Positions 8,902 through 18,162 of a stretch of 59,956 bases of DNA are shown in pieces; within the stretch, counting starts at the first letter, position 1, and the number at the start of each line of letters is the position of its first letter. Source of the stretch: Verrucomicrobiota bacterium (GTDB lineage Bacteria; Verrucomicrobiota; Verrucomicrobiia; Limisphaerales; SIBE01). Where the stretch lies: NCBI GenBank assembly GCA_016871515.1, contig VHDE01000020.1:1-59956 (forward strand), in the 5' to 3' direction. A program made the position numbers and the translations under genes. The notes beneath the pieces were generated by a model. That model was not told where the DNA came from and made no database searches. It was given only the letters and a program-made list of their open reading frames with translations.

Positions 8902-9034
8902 CAGAGTTTCACTCTGCCTGATCGCGCCTTATCGCAGAGTTTCACTCTGCGCCGCGCCCGCACGATCTTGCCCGGGGACAAGTGCGAACGCGCCGCCGAG
9001 TGCAAGTCGGCGCTACAGCAGAGTGCAACTCTGC
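8902..9034. repeat. Cluster of GCAGAG-TTTCA-CTCTGC hairpins
   Basis: The 348-bp space 8792-9139 holds no gene. It contains several short perfect hairpins of one family: 8902-8916, 8934-8950 (GCAGAGTTTCACTCTGC), an imperfect GCCGAGTGCAAGTCGGCG unit near 8995, and 9018-9034 (GCAGAGTGCAACTCTGC). The same units recur at 36052, 36353, 37274 and 59695. Confidence 0.85.
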
Positions 9035-9139
9035 GCTACGAGGAGGGCATCCGCGTCCGAAGGGATTGCGCGCAGCAGCCGGAGCGCATGACAAACGCAC
9101 AGCCTTGCTGACCGAGCGCTCATCTGTTACCTTCGGTCA

Positions 9140-9379
9140 ATGAAATTAAGCAATCTTGAAGCGGCGTTGAACAGACGTCCATTTCGTCCATTCGAGATTC
9201 GCGCGGACGCTGGAGTTATTATCGTCCGGCATCCCGGGCAAACGATGTTCGCGGAAGGCAAGACGGCGGTCGTCATCGCTGATCAGGAAGATCATTTGCA
9301 TATTATGGACGTAGATCAAATCAGCAAGATGCGGATTCTTCCTCAGCGACGTTCTGCGTCAATAAATGGGCAATCGTGA
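9140..9379 (+). CDS. Small conserved hypothetical protein (RPFxI...VxHP type)
   Basis: 79 residues. The pattern RRPFRPFEIRADAG...VRHPGQ...VVIADQEDHLHIMDVDQI resembles the small protein encoded at 12646-12861 ([12 protein letters not shown]...VPHPEFV...[11 protein letters not shown]). Both carry an N-terminal (R/K)PF, a central HP and a C-terminal D-x-x-x-I element, so they look like paralogues of a small soluble beta-rich family. The stop overlaps a GTG that opens the PSD1 frame (GTGA), which suggests cotranscription and perhaps coupling. Function unknown. Confidence 0.65.
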   Translation: MKLSNLEAALNRRPFRPFEIRADAGVIIVRHPGQTMFAEGKTAVVIADQEDHLHIMDVDQISKMRILPQRRSASINGQS

Positions 9380-9387
9380 TTTGTGGA

Positions 9388-12300
9388 ATGCTTTTCCGAT
9401 TTAGTTCCTCCTTTCTCGTCCTAACCACCCTGCATACGTGGTTGGCGGCTAACTTAGCCTCTGCGGCCGAAACGCGCGGTTCCGTGGATTTCAGCCGCGA
9501 GATCCTGCCGATTCTTTCAGACAACTGTTATCAATGCCATGGTCCAGACGAGAAAGCGAGGAAAGCAAAGCTTCGGTTGGATACAAAGGAAGGCGCGCTC
9601 CGTGCCAGAGATGGCAAAGCTATAATCATTCCTGCGCGGAGCAGCGAAAGTGAATTGATCAGGCGCATCACCAGCACTGATCCAGAGGAACTCATGCCGC
9701 CGCCCGATTCCCATCGCAAGCTCACGACGAAACAAATTGAATCGCTGCGGCGCTGGGTGGACGAAGGCGCCACATGGAGCCAGCATTGGGCCTTTGTTTC
9801 GCCTCGGCGGCCAGCGCTTCCGAAAACAACGCTGCGGGGTTGGACGCGGAATGGGATCGATCATTTCATTCTGGCGCGCCTGGAGAAGGAAGGGCTCCAA
9901 CCTTCACTGGAAGCCCGCAAGGAAACGATCGTTCGACGCCTGTCACTCGATCTCACCGGTTTGCCTCCAACACCAGCGGAAGCGGATGCTTTCCTGAATG
10001 ATCGCTCCTCAGAGGCCTACGAACGTCTTGTGGACCGCTTGCTTCGCTCCCGGCGCTATGGCGAGCGAATGGCGACGGACTGGCTCGATTTGGCGCGTTA
10101 CGCCGATACGCATGGTTTTCAGATGGACCGTTATCGTCCTATGTGGGCGTGGCGTGATTGGGTCATTAAAGCGTTCAATGACAATTTGCCTTTTGATCAA
10201 TTTGCAGCCTGGCAACTTGCTGGTGACCTTTTGCCAAACGCGACCAAAGACCAACGTCTGGCTACGGCATTCAATCGCCATCACCTCCAAAACGAAGAGG
10301 GAGGCATTGTCGAAGAGGAATACCGCGTGGCTTATGTCGTGGACCGAGTGAATACGATGGGCACGGCCTTCCTCGGACTGACGCTCGAATGTTCGCGCTG
10401 CCACGACCATAAGTTCGATCCGATCACGCAGCGCGATTTCTATTCGTTGTTCGCGTTTTTTCAGAACATCGATGAGTCTGGTCAAACAAGCTACTTCACC
10501 GATTCTATGCCGGTCCCGACGCTGTTGCTTTCTGACGAAGCAACGGACGCCAAACTTCGCGACGCGCGCCATAAGATCGCGGAGAAGGAACGGCAATTGC
10601 CGGCATTGCGCGAGCAAGCGCGCGGAGTTTTCACGGGGTGGCTGGAGGAAAAAACCAAGGCGCGAGCATCCGCGTCCGCAGGCGACTCGGCAACCCCTGC
10701 TCTACCCGGTCTCGTCGCGTCGTTTTCCTTCGATGCAATCGAGTCAAACAAAGTCGTCAATGCAGCCGATAGCGCCAAACCCGGCAACGCGGTCGAAGGG
10801 CCGAATCTGGCGCCTGGAAAGTTTGGCCAAGCTGCGGAACTGAACGGCGAAAATGGATTCACGTTTCCGGGGCTCGGGCATTTCACGCGAGCTGATCCAT
10901 TCTCGTTGAGCCTCTGGTTGCTGACACCCTCACATGCCCCACGTTTCGTAGTTGCGCACCATAGCCGGGCGCCGATCGACGCTGGGAGCCGCGGTTACGA
11001 GCTGCTGCTCGAAGATGGGCGAGTGGCGGTAGGATTACATCACATGTGGCCGCGCAATGCGTTGAAAGTCGTGAGTCGGGATCGGATTCCGACCAACGAA
11101 TGGGTTCATATCACCGCAACCTACGATGGATCGAGCCGCGCTGCCGGCGTTCGCGTTTATGTGGATGGTCGATCCGTTCCCGTCGAGGTCATTCGAGACG
11201 GATTATTCAAGGACATTTCGCATGGGGGAAACGAGCCGGATTTGGCCATCGGTTTCCGTTTTCGCGACAGTGGCTTCAAAGGCGGACGCGTCGATGAGTT
11301 TCGCGTTTTCAAACGGGCACTTAGCGCGCTGGAAGCGGCACATCTCGCGGGACAGGCTGATTTCAGCGATGCTTGGAACACGAACCCCTCCGCCTTGACG
11401 CCAGCGCAGCGCGAAGGATTGCTCGATTACTATGTCGCCAACCTTTTTCTTCCGAGCCTGAAGTTTTTCGAGGAGCTGCACGGGTTGCGGCAACTCGAAA
11501 ACAATCTCGTCAATCCGATTCCGGAAGCAATGGTCATGGAGGAAATGGCGCAGCCGCGTCCCGCTTACATTTTGAAACGCGGCGCATACGACGCTCCGGG
11601 CGAACGCGTCGCAGCCGGTACGCCCTCTGCCTTGCCGCCATTTCCCGCGGATCAACCACGAAACCGCCTCGGCCTCGCCCGATGGCTGCTTGACGCGAAT
11701 CATCCGCTGACCGCGCGCGTGGCCGTAAATCGCATTTGGCAAATGATGTTTGGCCAGGGGTTGGTCGACACGAGCGATAACTTCGGCCTGCAAGGCGCGT
11801 TTCCCACGCATCCGGAGTTGCTTGATTGGCTCGCATGCGAGTTTGTCGAGATGGGATGGGACATGAAGCGATTGATCAAGTTGATCGCAATGTCAGCGAC
11901 GTACCGCCAATCGTCCCGAGCCGCGGCGGAACTGCTCGCTCGAGATCCGAGCAATCAACTCCTGGCCCGTGCCCCGGCACGCCGGCTCACCGCCGAGATG
12001 TTGCGCGATCAGGCGCTCGCAGTCAGCGGATTGCTTGTGGAAAAAATCGGCGGGCCGAGCGTCAAGCCATACCAGCCGGAAGGTTTATGGGAAGAAATTG
12101 CCATGGGCCGTCCGCGTTATGACCAAGGCAAAGGCGACGACTTGCACCGGCGCAGCCTCTACACGTTTTGGAAACGAACCGTGCCGCATCCAGCCATGAT
12201 CACGTTCGATGCCGCGGAACGCAATGTCTGCGTCGTGCGCCGGCAGAATACAAGCACGCCATTGCAGGCACTTGCTTTGCTGAACGACACGCAAATCACC

Positions 12301-12603
12301 GAAGCCGCCCGGCACGTGAGCCAGCGGATGTTGAAGGAAGGAGGAGCAACTCGTGAGGACCAAATCGCTTGGGCCTTTCGCACCGTCACGGGCCGTCGAG
12401 CCAGCGCGAGGGAACTGGTCATTCTGATTCGGCTCTTTGATGAACAACGGAGCCTGTTTGCCGCGGATCAGCAAACCGCTGCCAAGTTGCTCGTGGTGGG
12501 AGAAGCTACGAATGATCCTGCGCTAAGCCTCGTTGATCTGGCGGCCGGCACGGTTTTGGCCAAGGCCATTTTGAATCACGACGAAGCGGTGATGCGGCGG
12601 TGA
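9388..12603 (+). CDS. PSD1 protein: planctomycete cytochrome C + DUF1549 + LamG + DUF1553
   Basis: About 1071 residues from ATG 9388, which begins a good signal peptide ([20 protein letters not shown]); a GTG at 9376, overlapping the previous stop, is an alternative. Order of parts, numbered from that GTG: a PSCyt1 heme motif CYQCH at 51-55; DUF1549 at about 155-365, including CSRCH near 339-343; a LamG/concanavalin-like beta-sandwich inserted at about 445-655; DUF1553 at about 740-1020. PSD1 proteins are large exported proteins of Planctomycetes and Verrucomicrobia, almost always paired with a DUF1501 protein as here. Their reaction is not established; roles in oxidative attack on polysaccharides have been proposed. 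Confidence 0.88.
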   Translation: MLFRFSSSFLVLTTLHTWLAANLASAAETRGSVDFSREILPILSDNCYQCHGPDEKARKAKLRLDTKEGALRARDGKAIIIPARSSESELIRRITSTDPEELMPPPDSHRKLTTKQIESLRRWVDEGATWSQHWAFVSPRRPALPKTTLRGWTRNGIDHFILARLEKEGLQPSLEARKETIVRRLSLDLTGLPPTPAEADAFLNDRSSEAYERLVDRLLRSRRYGERMATDWLDLARYADTHGFQMDRYRPMWAWRDWVIKAFNDNLPFDQFAAWQLAGDLLPNATKDQRLATAFNRHHLQNEEGGIVEEEYRVAYVVDRVNTMGTAFLGLTLECSRCHDHKFDPITQRDFYSLFAFFQNIDESGQTSYFTDSMPVPTLLLSDEATDAKLRDARHKIAEKERQLPALREQARGVFTGWLEEKTKARASASAGDSATPALPGLVASFSFDAIESNKVVNAADSAKPGNAVEGPNLAPGKFGQAAELNGENGFTFPGLGHFTRADPFSLSLWLLTPSHAPRFVVAHHSRAPIDAGSRGYELLLEDGRVAVGLHHMWPRNALKVVSRDRIPTNEWVHITATYDGSSRAAGVRVYVDGRSVPVEVIRDGLFKDISHGGNEPDLAIGFRFRDSGFKGGRVDEFRVFKRALSALEAAHLAGQADFSDAWNTNPSALTPAQREGLLDYYVANLFLPSLKFFEELHGLRQLENNLVNPIPEAMVMEEMAQPRPAYILKRGAYDAPGERVAAGTPSALPPFPADQPRNRLGLARWLLDANHPLTARVAVNRIWQMMFGQGLVDTSDNFGLQGAFPTHPELLDWLACEFVEMGWDMKRLIKLIAMSATYRQSSRAAAELLARDPSNQLLARAPARRLTAEMLRDQALAVSGLLVEKIGGPSVKPYQPEGLWEEIAMGRPRYDQGKGDDLHRRSLYTFWKRTVPHPAMITFDAAERNVCVVRRQNTSTPLQALALLNDTQITEAARHVSQRMLKEGGATREDQIAWAFRTVTGRRASARELVILIRLFDEQRSLFAADQQTAAKLLVVGEATNDPALSLVDLAAGTVLAKAILNHDEAVMRR

Positions 12604-12645
12604 ATGCAATTGCTGGAGTCTCGAGGTAATGGCATAAGATGTTCT

Positions 12646-12861
12646 ATGAATCTATTACGAATAAGGGAACGACTCACGGGCGGTTTCAAGCCATTCGTTA
12701 TTGAACTTTCCAGTGGCCGGCGTCTCGAGGTCCCACATCCAGAATTCGTAATCGTCGGAAGGAATGTCGTGGGAGTTCTTACGGAACGGGATGTCATCGT
12801 TAGCATTGATCCACTACACATCGTCTCCGTTGAAGACTTGCCTGTGAAGAAGCGCAAATGA
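12646..12861 (+). CDS. Small conserved hypothetical protein, paralogue of the one at 9140
   Basis: 71 residues from ATG 12646 (an upstream ATG at 12604 would give 85). Pattern: [20 protein letters not shown], then [15 protein letters not shown]. It matches the layout of the 79-residue protein upstream of the PSD1 gene, so related small proteins flank PSD1 on both sides. It sits between the PSD1 and DUF1501 genes, and its stop is 38 bp before the DUF1501 start. Function unknown. Confidence 0.6.
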   Translation: MNLLRIRERLTGGFKPFVIELSSGRRLEVPHPEFVIVGRNVVGVLTERDVIVSIDPLHIVSVEDLPVKKRK

Positions 12862-12899
12862 TCCGGCTGTCTATGACCTGCACGCACATCAACTTTCGA

Positions 12900-14318
12900 A
12901 TGAACCGGCGCGATTTCTTCGCCAGGTTTGGGCTCGGCCTGGGCGGCGCCGCGTTATTTGGTTTGCTCAACCGCACCTCGTTCGCCGCACCCAGCGCTGC
13001 CTCTAGTGCAGGGATTCTTGGCGCGCCGCATTTCGCGCCCAAAGCCAGGCGGATCATTTACCTCTTCATGAGCGGCGGTCCCGCGCAGATGGATTTGTTC
13101 GATTACAAACCGCTCCTCAACAAAATGAATGGCGAGGATTTGCCCGCGAGCGTGCGCATGGGCCAGCGCCTCACCGGCATGACCGGCTATCAGGCGCGCC
13201 TTCCGTTGGCCGGCTCGATCTTCAAATTTGCTCAGCACGGCCAAAGCGGCGCGTGGGTCAGCGACTTGCTGCCATGGACCGCCAAGATGGCCGACGAGCT
13301 TTGTTTCGTGAAATCACTGCACACCGAAGCGATCAATCACGATCCGGCCATCACCTTTTTCCAGACGGGATCGCAATTGGCCGGGCGGCCTTCGATGGGC
13401 GCATGGCTGAGTTATGGCCTCGGCAGCGCGAATGATAACCTCCCCGCTTTCGTCGTCTTGATTTCCAAAGACCGCATCGATCAGCCACTCTACGCGCGCC
13501 TTTGGGGAAACGGATTTCTGCCAAGCACCCATCAAGGCGTCCAATTCCGTTCGGGCAAAGATCCCGTGTTGTATCTGACAAATCCTGACGGTATTTCGCG
13601 CGACAGCCGGCGCAAGATGCTCGATCGATTGGCGGAGTTGCACGCACTGCAATTCGAGGACCTCGGCGATCCTGAAATCAATTCGCGTGTCGCTCAGCAT
13701 GAAATGGCCTATCGGATGCAGACATCGGTCCCGGAAGTGATGGATATTTCACAGGAGCCGGCGAGCGTTTTCGATCTTTACGGCGAGGACGCCAAAAATC
13801 CTGGAACGTTTGCCGCAAATTGCCTGCTCGCGCGACGGTTGGCAGAGCGCAACGTGCGCTTCATCCAATTGTACCATCCCGGTTGGGATCATCATGGCAA
13901 TTTACCCAAAGGCATTCGACGCCAATGCAAGGATGTTGATCAAGGCTGCTACGCTTTGATTGCCGATCTGAAACAGCGCGGGTTGCTCGACGACACTCTT
14001 GTGATTTGGGGCGGTGAGTTTGGCCGCACGAACTATTCGCAAGGCAAACTCACGGCGACGGACTACGGACGCGACCATCATCCACGTTGCTTCACTGTTT
14101 GGCTTGCGGGCGGTGGCATCAAGGCTGGCACGACGTTTGGCGCAACGGATGAATACGGCTATAACGTCGCAGAAAGTCCCGTCCACGTTTACGACCTGCA
14201 AGCGACCCTCCTTCAGTTGCTCGGGATCGACCACGAGAAGCTGACCTACAAATTTCAAGGGCGCTACTATCGATTGACCGACGTGCATGGAGAGGTGGTC
14301 AAAGGAGTTCTGGCGTGA
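12900..14318 (+). CDS. DUF1501 protein, Tat-exported (partner of PSD1)
   Basis: 472 residues from ATG 12900, chosen because the protein then begins with a twin-arginine signal ([19 protein letters not shown]); a longer frame from 12858 puts 14 extra residues before it. DUF1501 proteins have an alkaline-phosphatase/sulfatase-like fold; family landmarks include [18 protein letters not shown] near the N-terminus, [12 protein letters not shown] and [13 protein letters not shown] in the middle, and [17 protein letters not shown] in the C-terminal third. It is in one transcription unit with PSD1, the usual pairing in this phylum. Exact chemistry is unknown. Confidence 0.88.
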   Translation: MNRRDFFARFGLGLGGAALFGLLNRTSFAAPSAASSAGILGAPHFAPKARRIIYLFMSGGPAQMDLFDYKPLLNKMNGEDLPASVRMGQRLTGMTGYQARLPLAGSIFKFAQHGQSGAWVSDLLPWTAKMADELCFVKSLHTEAINHDPAITFFQTGSQLAGRPSMGAWLSYGLGSANDNLPAFVVLISKDRIDQPLYARLWGNGFLPSTHQGVQFRSGKDPVLYLTNPDGISRDSRRKMLDRLAELHALQFEDLGDPEINSRVAQHEMAYRMQTSVPEVMDISQEPASVFDLYGEDAKNPGTFAANCLLARRLAERNVRFIQLYHPGWDHHGNLPKGIRRQCKDVDQGCYALIADLKQRGLLDDTLVIWGGEFGRTNYSQGKLTATDYGRDHHPRCFTVWLAGGGIKAGTTFGATDEYGYNVAESPVHVYDLQATLLQLLGIDHEKLTYKFQGRYYRLTDVHGEVVKGVLA

Positions 14319-14415
14319 ACCTCTTGATCGTCTCGGCAAGCTTTGATCGCCAATAGAGGACAGCCGATAGCCAAGCGACCAATTGATTCCAATGTCGCAA
14401 TTGTTGGCTATTTGG

Positions 14416-15213
14416 CTATTCTCGCGGAGAAGATTCACTAGGTTTCTGAAAAACAAAGACGCCAACGAACGGCGTTATCGCGAATATCCGTTCCACGCTC
14501 AAACCGGCTTGGCCCGCCGCATTCAGCCAGGTACGGCGCGAATGGAAGTGAAAAAAGCCAGGACCAAAGGCTAGAAAATTGTTCCAGTCGCGCAGATGTT
14601 CAACGAGCAACACTTGTCCACCTGGGTTTAGCACTCGATTGATTTCTTTAAAGAACCTAGATCGCGAGACGGGTTTGCGGATCTCGTGGGCTGCGAAGAT
14701 AAGAAACACCGCGTCTAATTCTCCGCGCGCAAATGGCAAGGCCCGGAAATCCGCTCGCGCCGCCATCGTCGAACATGCGGAGTTCCGCGCCGCTGCTATC
14801 GACGGCTCCGTCATCTCGCCTGGATCGAATATGTCCAGCACCTTCGCTCGACTTCCAGGAAACAATTCCTTCAATTGACCGCTGCTTTCGTCGAGTCCAG
14901 CGTGAAGGCTCGCCCAAGCGCGCGGTGGGGCGCTGAGCACGCTCCGTATCCATGTCCAGTCACACAAACCGGAGCGGTCATAAACCCAATGTGAGGCAGC
15001 CAAAGATGCCAGCATCCAGCATAACGCGAAGCCCATTGCTGCGACCATCATCCACGCCACAAGATAATGCGGGCGCCAAACGGCCACCGCCACGATAGCT
15101 CCGCTGCAGAAGAGCAGCGCCAGGACGTACATCGGCCAGTTGAACCGCAAAATCTGGAGCATCCCGCGATACTTCCCGCGCGGCATCGGCGAGACCCGCG
15201 TTTGAGCATTCAT
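14416..15213 (-). CDS. Membrane-anchored class I SAM methyltransferase-like protein
   Basis: 265 residues from ATG 15213, which overlaps the stop of the upstream DUF2071 gene (ATGA); a longer frame to 15369 lies inside that gene. Two N-terminal hydrophobic segments (MYVLALLFCSGAIVAVAVW and MMVAAMGFALCWMLASLAA) anchor it, followed by a methyltransferase-type fold: AKVLDIFDPGEMTE where the usual glycine-rich SAM loop would be, then FLIFAAHEIR and VLNPGGQVLLVEH. The motif I loop departs from G-x-G-x-G, so SAM binding is plausible but not certain. It is the last gene of the operon that starts at 17319. Confidence 0.72.
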   Translation of the reverse strand: MNAQTRVSPMPRGKYRGMLQILRFNWPMYVLALLFCSGAIVAVAVWRPHYLVAWMMVAAMGFALCWMLASLAASHWVYDRSGLCDWTWIRSVLSAPPRAWASLHAGLDESSGQLKELFPGSRAKVLDIFDPGEMTEPSIAAARNSACSTMAARADFRALPFARGELDAVFLIFAAHEIRKPVSRSRFFKEINRVLNPGGQVLLVEHLRDWNNFLAFGPGFFHFHSRRTWLNAAGQAGLSVERIFAITPFVGVFVFQKPSESSPRE

Positions 15214-15965
15214 AAGTTTGGCAAAGGTTCCCGAACTCCACGCCCCCAATGATACGGAATGTTCCCGACGTAAAAGGCGTTCGCGAGGATCGGCTTTTCG
15301 TTGCCGAATGGCGGATGGTCGAAGAAGGTCGCCTTGCGCACGCAGACTGCGACGGGCCGCGGTTTCCAATGCTCGCGCACCCCTTCAATCATCACGATTG
15401 AATGCGTCTCCGGCTCATAATCGAACGTGAATGGCAACGGCCCTGCAAACAGCCGCGCCTGTTGCAAACTGGCGAACGGCGAGCCCTCGGGCAGCACAGG
15501 AGCAACCGCCAAATTTGCTATGACGTTGAGATCGGCCTCCGCGTTTGGCGTTTCAATATTTGCTTCAAGACATGGCCCAGCTTCTGCGAGGTTGATCCTG
15601 GCCAGCCGATAATGATAGTTCGTTAGAAGATTGCCGAATTGAGCCATCGTTTTCTTGTTTGTGTCGCTACGCAAGATTCGCAAACCCCGCAACGTCCGGC
15701 CAGCCGCCGTGCGATAGCGCGCAAAAATGCGGTAGCCGGTCAAAATGAAATTCGCTCCCAGGAACCGTGGGCAAAAACTTGGGCGGAGCGATAGAGCCTG
15801 CACCAGCGCAATTGCGACAAAACCAAAGTCACCGTGCGCATCCAAAATCAAGCCCGGAGGCAAGAGCGGCTCCAGCGCCGCTCTGCGGAACGCGTAGGTC
15901 AAAACCAGCGAATGGCGGAAATGCGCGGTGATCGGTATCGGGTGCCTTCTTAGGAAATGAAGCAT
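15210..15965 (-). CDS. DUF2071 family protein (second copy)
   Basis: 251 residues with features of the YqjF/DUF2071 family: an N-terminal block with the bulky residues of ALEPLLPPGLILDAHGDFGFVAIALV, then ILRSDTNKKTMAQFGNLLT and a C-terminal FYVGNIPYHWGRG. A good ribosome site (GAAAGGA) precedes ATG 15965. A second, diverged DUF2071 gene lies immediately upstream at 16023. The family has an acetoacetate-decarboxylase-like fold but no settled function. It is coupled to the methyltransferase gene by a 4-bp overlap. Confidence 0.75.
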   Translation of the reverse strand: MLHFLRRHPIPITAHFRHSLVLTYAFRRAALEPLLPPGLILDAHGDFGFVAIALVQALSLRPSFCPRFLGANFILTGYRIFARYRTAAGRTLRGLRILRSDTNKKTMAQFGNLLTNYHYRLARINLAEAGPCLEANIETPNAEADLNVIANLAVAPVLPEGSPFASLQQARLFAGPLPFTFDYEPETHSIVMIEGVREHWKPRPVAVCVRKATFFDHPPFGNEKPILANAFYVGNIPYHWGRGVREPLPNL

Positions 15966-16022
15966 TGATGTTTTCCTTTCACGCGGCGCGAGGCGATCGC
16001 CGATTTCATGTGCGCCAGTCGG

Positions 16023-16850
16023 TCAGGGCATTTCGAAAAAAGTGCTTGCGGCACGGTGGCGCCCGCGTCCCCGCGCCGCTTGATTACACGGCAGGGCTCG
16101 AACGCCGCCCATCCAGACTTCATTGCAGCCAGTCGTGTAATTGGCGCCGATCAACTGCGCGCGCACAGGCCAAGCGCCGCTCTGAGCTAGCAACCCATTG
16201 TCTTTGACTTCGAACTCCACTGGGCATTGCGGCCAAGGTTCGTGCCAAATCCGGAAAACAACCTCACGCCGGCCGCGCAACGCAAAGGCCGTGTAACGTT
16301 CCATGGCAAATTCCGCAATCGTTCCCGGTTCACTTGCCTCGAAGACGGCCTGGCGGTCCACCGCTGCGCTGTATGCAAGCGATCGGCCGTGTGCGCCGCA
16401 AACTAAGCCGCTGACCCGGCCGTGCTCGTGCAAATGTTCGCAACGGATTCGACCAAGGCGCCAAGGCAATTGCAGCATCGGCAGCTTGCCCAACACGCAA
16501 AAGGGGTGCGACAGCCATTGCGCCATGAAATAGACGCCTGGTTCGCCGCGATGCCGGACGTACGCACGCACGTTAAGGAAACGATTCGTGGCTGCCGGCC
16601 GAAAAAGCCATTCGCCCAGGCGCCCGCCAATTCGTGGACGGAACCGGCGCATCGCAAACGCAGCGAGGCTGACAATCGCTTTGCCTTCAAACAGGTCCAG
16701 AGCGAATGGAATCAACGGCTGCAAAAGAGCCGCCTCCACTTTGTAGTGTGCGAAAAGGACGCGCGGCCATTCGCACAGGAAAGCCGGCTCGCCCTCGAAC
16801 GCGGCAAAGCGCTCGCGCGCCAAATCACTCCAGGTTTTGCGCGTTATCAT
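16023..16850 (-). CDS. DUF2071 family protein (first copy)
   Basis: 275 residues, DUF2071/YqjF-like: FLCEWPRVLFAHYKVEAALLQPLIPFALDLFEGKAIVSLAAF is the usual N-terminal block, followed by NVRAYVRHRGEPGVYFMAQWLSHP. An AAGGGC ribosome site precedes ATG 16850. It is clearly related to, but well diverged from, the next gene, so the operon carries two family members. Position: second gene of the operon downstream of the inverted repeat at 17416-17433. No catalytic role is known. Confidence 0.75.
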   Translation of the reverse strand: MITRKTWSDLARERFAAFEGEPAFLCEWPRVLFAHYKVEAALLQPLIPFALDLFEGKAIVSLAAFAMRRFRPRIGGRLGEWLFRPAATNRFLNVRAYVRHRGEPGVYFMAQWLSHPFCVLGKLPMLQLPWRLGRIRCEHLHEHGRVSGLVCGAHGRSLAYSAAVDRQAVFEASEPGTIAEFAMERYTAFALRGRREVVFRIWHEPWPQCPVEFEVKDNGLLAQSGAWPVRAQLIGANYTTGCNEVWMGGVRALPCNQAARGRGRHRAASTFFEMP

Positions 16851-16884
16851 GGCATCGCCCTTCTCGGGTCTCGCAGAACTTCCT

Positions 16885-17319
16885 CTACTCGGCCGACCCG
16901 AAGCCGCCGAAAGCTGCGATTAAGTAGGCCGCGGTGAATCCGCCGTAGATAAGCAGCAAAGCGATATGAATGACGGTCCGGCCCGCATGCCCGCGCCAGT
17001 GGCTGCTGCTGTAATAGGTGATTTGCAGCACGGTTCGCAGCGCCCAGAAAATGCCGATGCCAGCAGCGAGCCAACGACAAGCGGGGTTGACATTCATCTC
17101 CGCCGCAAACCGCCAAGTCACGACGCCAAACAGCGCCAGCGTGACCGAGATAAACCAGCAGTGGACGTGAAAGACTTCGCGCATTAACAATGGCATTCGA
17201 GATGCGTCTTCTCTCCACCCTAAAATCCGGATCAGGCTCAAATTCAGCGCGGCGGCCAACAGCTGGCCCGAGGCCGCGACTTTCAACCATGCCGGCAAAT
17301 CAGCTAACGGGGCGTTCAT
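16885..17319 (-). CDS. Small four-helix membrane protein
   Basis: 144 residues with about four predicted transmembrane segments: WLKVAASGQLLAAALNLSL, FHVHCWFISVTLALFGVV, CRWLAAGIGIFWALRTVLQI and VIHIALLLIYGGFTAAYL. A strong ribosome site (GAAAGGA) precedes ATG 17319. It is the first gene of the membrane protein-DUF2071-DUF2071-methyltransferase group and lies 97 bp downstream of an inverted repeat that resembles the one in front of the GbsR-like regulator. Function unknown. Confidence 0.75.
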   Translation of the reverse strand: MNAPLADLPAWLKVAASGQLLAAALNLSLIRILGWREDASRMPLLMREVFHVHCWFISVTLALFGVVTWRFAAEMNVNPACRWLAAGIGIFWALRTVLQITYYSSSHWRGHAGRTVIHIALLLIYGGFTAAYLIAAFGGFGSAE

Positions 17320-17415
17320 CGATTATCCTTTCTGCGCTCAGCCAGCTGCCGTCGAGTGCGCCAGAAATGCGCTGACTGAGATCGAACCGTGGCCTCGCAT
17401 CATTAATGTTTGTCA

Positions 17416-17433
17416 TTTCTGAACTCTCAGAAA
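17416..17433. promoter_or_regulatory. Putative operator TTTCTGA-N4-TCAGAAA
   Basis: A perfect 7-bp inverted repeat with a 4-nt spacer in the gap between the regulator gene and the operon it precedes. Its half-site TTCTG(A/T) and spacer length match the repeat at 18002-18017 just upstream of the regulator itself, so both are likely sites for that regulator. Confidence 0.55.
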
Positions 17434-17451
17434 TCCTTTTGGCAAAAAAAA

Positions 17452-17991
17452 TTACGCGTCACCGCCCAAACCGAGCAGCTTGCGGGCCTTGCCGCCGAGC
17501 TTCACAAAACGAGTCAGAGCGCTCGTTGGCCACTGGCGAAGTTGCAGGTACCAAGCCGTGGTGGTTTCGAAGAACTCATGCAGCGCCCGCAATCGATCCT
17601 CGGTGTACTGATCGGTTTCCTTATCCTGCTCGGCCTCGGCAATGCATTCGCGGAGCACGGCCAAGGTTGGATCGATCTCCCGCCGCTTGCGTTCGTCCAG
17701 AACCACGCGAAATAACAGCCAGACATCCTTCATCGACTCGAAATGGTCCCGCTTGTCGCCCAGCACGTGGACGAGTTTGACAATACCCCACCCCTGCAAC
17801 TCCTTTAGGCTGGTGCTCACGTTGGACCGAGCCACACCCAGCGTCTCGGCAATCTCCTCCGCGTGAAGGGGCTTGGGAGAGATGTAAAGCAGCGCATGAA
17901 TTTGCGCCACGGTTCGGTTGATGCCCCAACGCGCGCCCATTTCACCCCAGTGCAGGATGAACCGTTGTTGAACTGGACTTAGACGCGGCAT
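17452..17991 (-). CDS. GbsR/MarR-type winged-helix transcriptional regulator
   Basis: 179 residues. The N-terminal half is a winged helix-turn-helix (AQIHALLYISPKPLHAEEIAETLGVARSNVSTSLKEL...GIVKLVHVLGDKRDHFE), typical of the GbsR branch of the MarR superfamily. The C-terminal half is helical and likely dimerises. It is transcribed toward the membrane-protein/DUF2071/methyltransferase operon. Inverted repeats with the same half-site lie 10 bp upstream of its own start and before that operon, so autoregulation plus control of the operon is inferred. No ligand can be named. Confidence 0.82.
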   Translation of the reverse strand: MPRLSPVQQRFILHWGEMGARWGINRTVAQIHALLYISPKPLHAEEIAETLGVARSNVSTSLKELQGWGIVKLVHVLGDKRDHFESMKDVWLLFRVVLDERKRREIDPTLAVLRECIAEAEQDKETDQYTEDRLRALHEFFETTTAWYLQLRQWPTSALTRFVKLGGKARKLLGLGGDA

Positions 17992-18001
17992 ATTCTTTAA
18001 C

Positions 18002-18017
18002 TTCTGTTACGACAGAA
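18002..18017. promoter_or_regulatory. Putative autoregulatory operator TTCTGT-N4-ACAGAA
   Basis: A perfect 6-bp inverted repeat with a 4-nt spacer, 10 bp before the regulator's start codon at 17991, a position where binding would block transcription or translation initiation. It matches the site at 17416-17433 in half-site sequence and spacing. Confidence 0.55.
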
Positions 18018-18107
18018 ATTACCGAATATACGAACGGATGCAAGCCTTTTTTGGAAGTGTTTCGCCGCGCAACAGCTTTGAAACAGGAAACAGGCCTCTC
18101 CGCGGCT

Positions 18108-18124
18108 GGCAGGTTCGCCCTGCC
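18108..18124. repeat. GGCAGG-TTCGC-CCTGCC hairpin (copy 1)
   Basis: A 17-nt hairpin sequence, identical to the one at 35147-35163. It lies between the end of the pst operon and the regulator gene. No T-run follows on the minus strand, so it is not a classical terminator for pstB. Confidence 0.75.
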
Positions 18125-18162
18125 TTTAGAGCGCTCTCCCACTGCGCCCGGCCGCGAAGTGA

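Noticed and set aside
14366..14411. ATAGCCAA/TTGGCTAT stem between convergent genes
   Set aside because: An 8-bp AT-rich stem with a 29-nt loop and no T-run is too weak to call a terminator.
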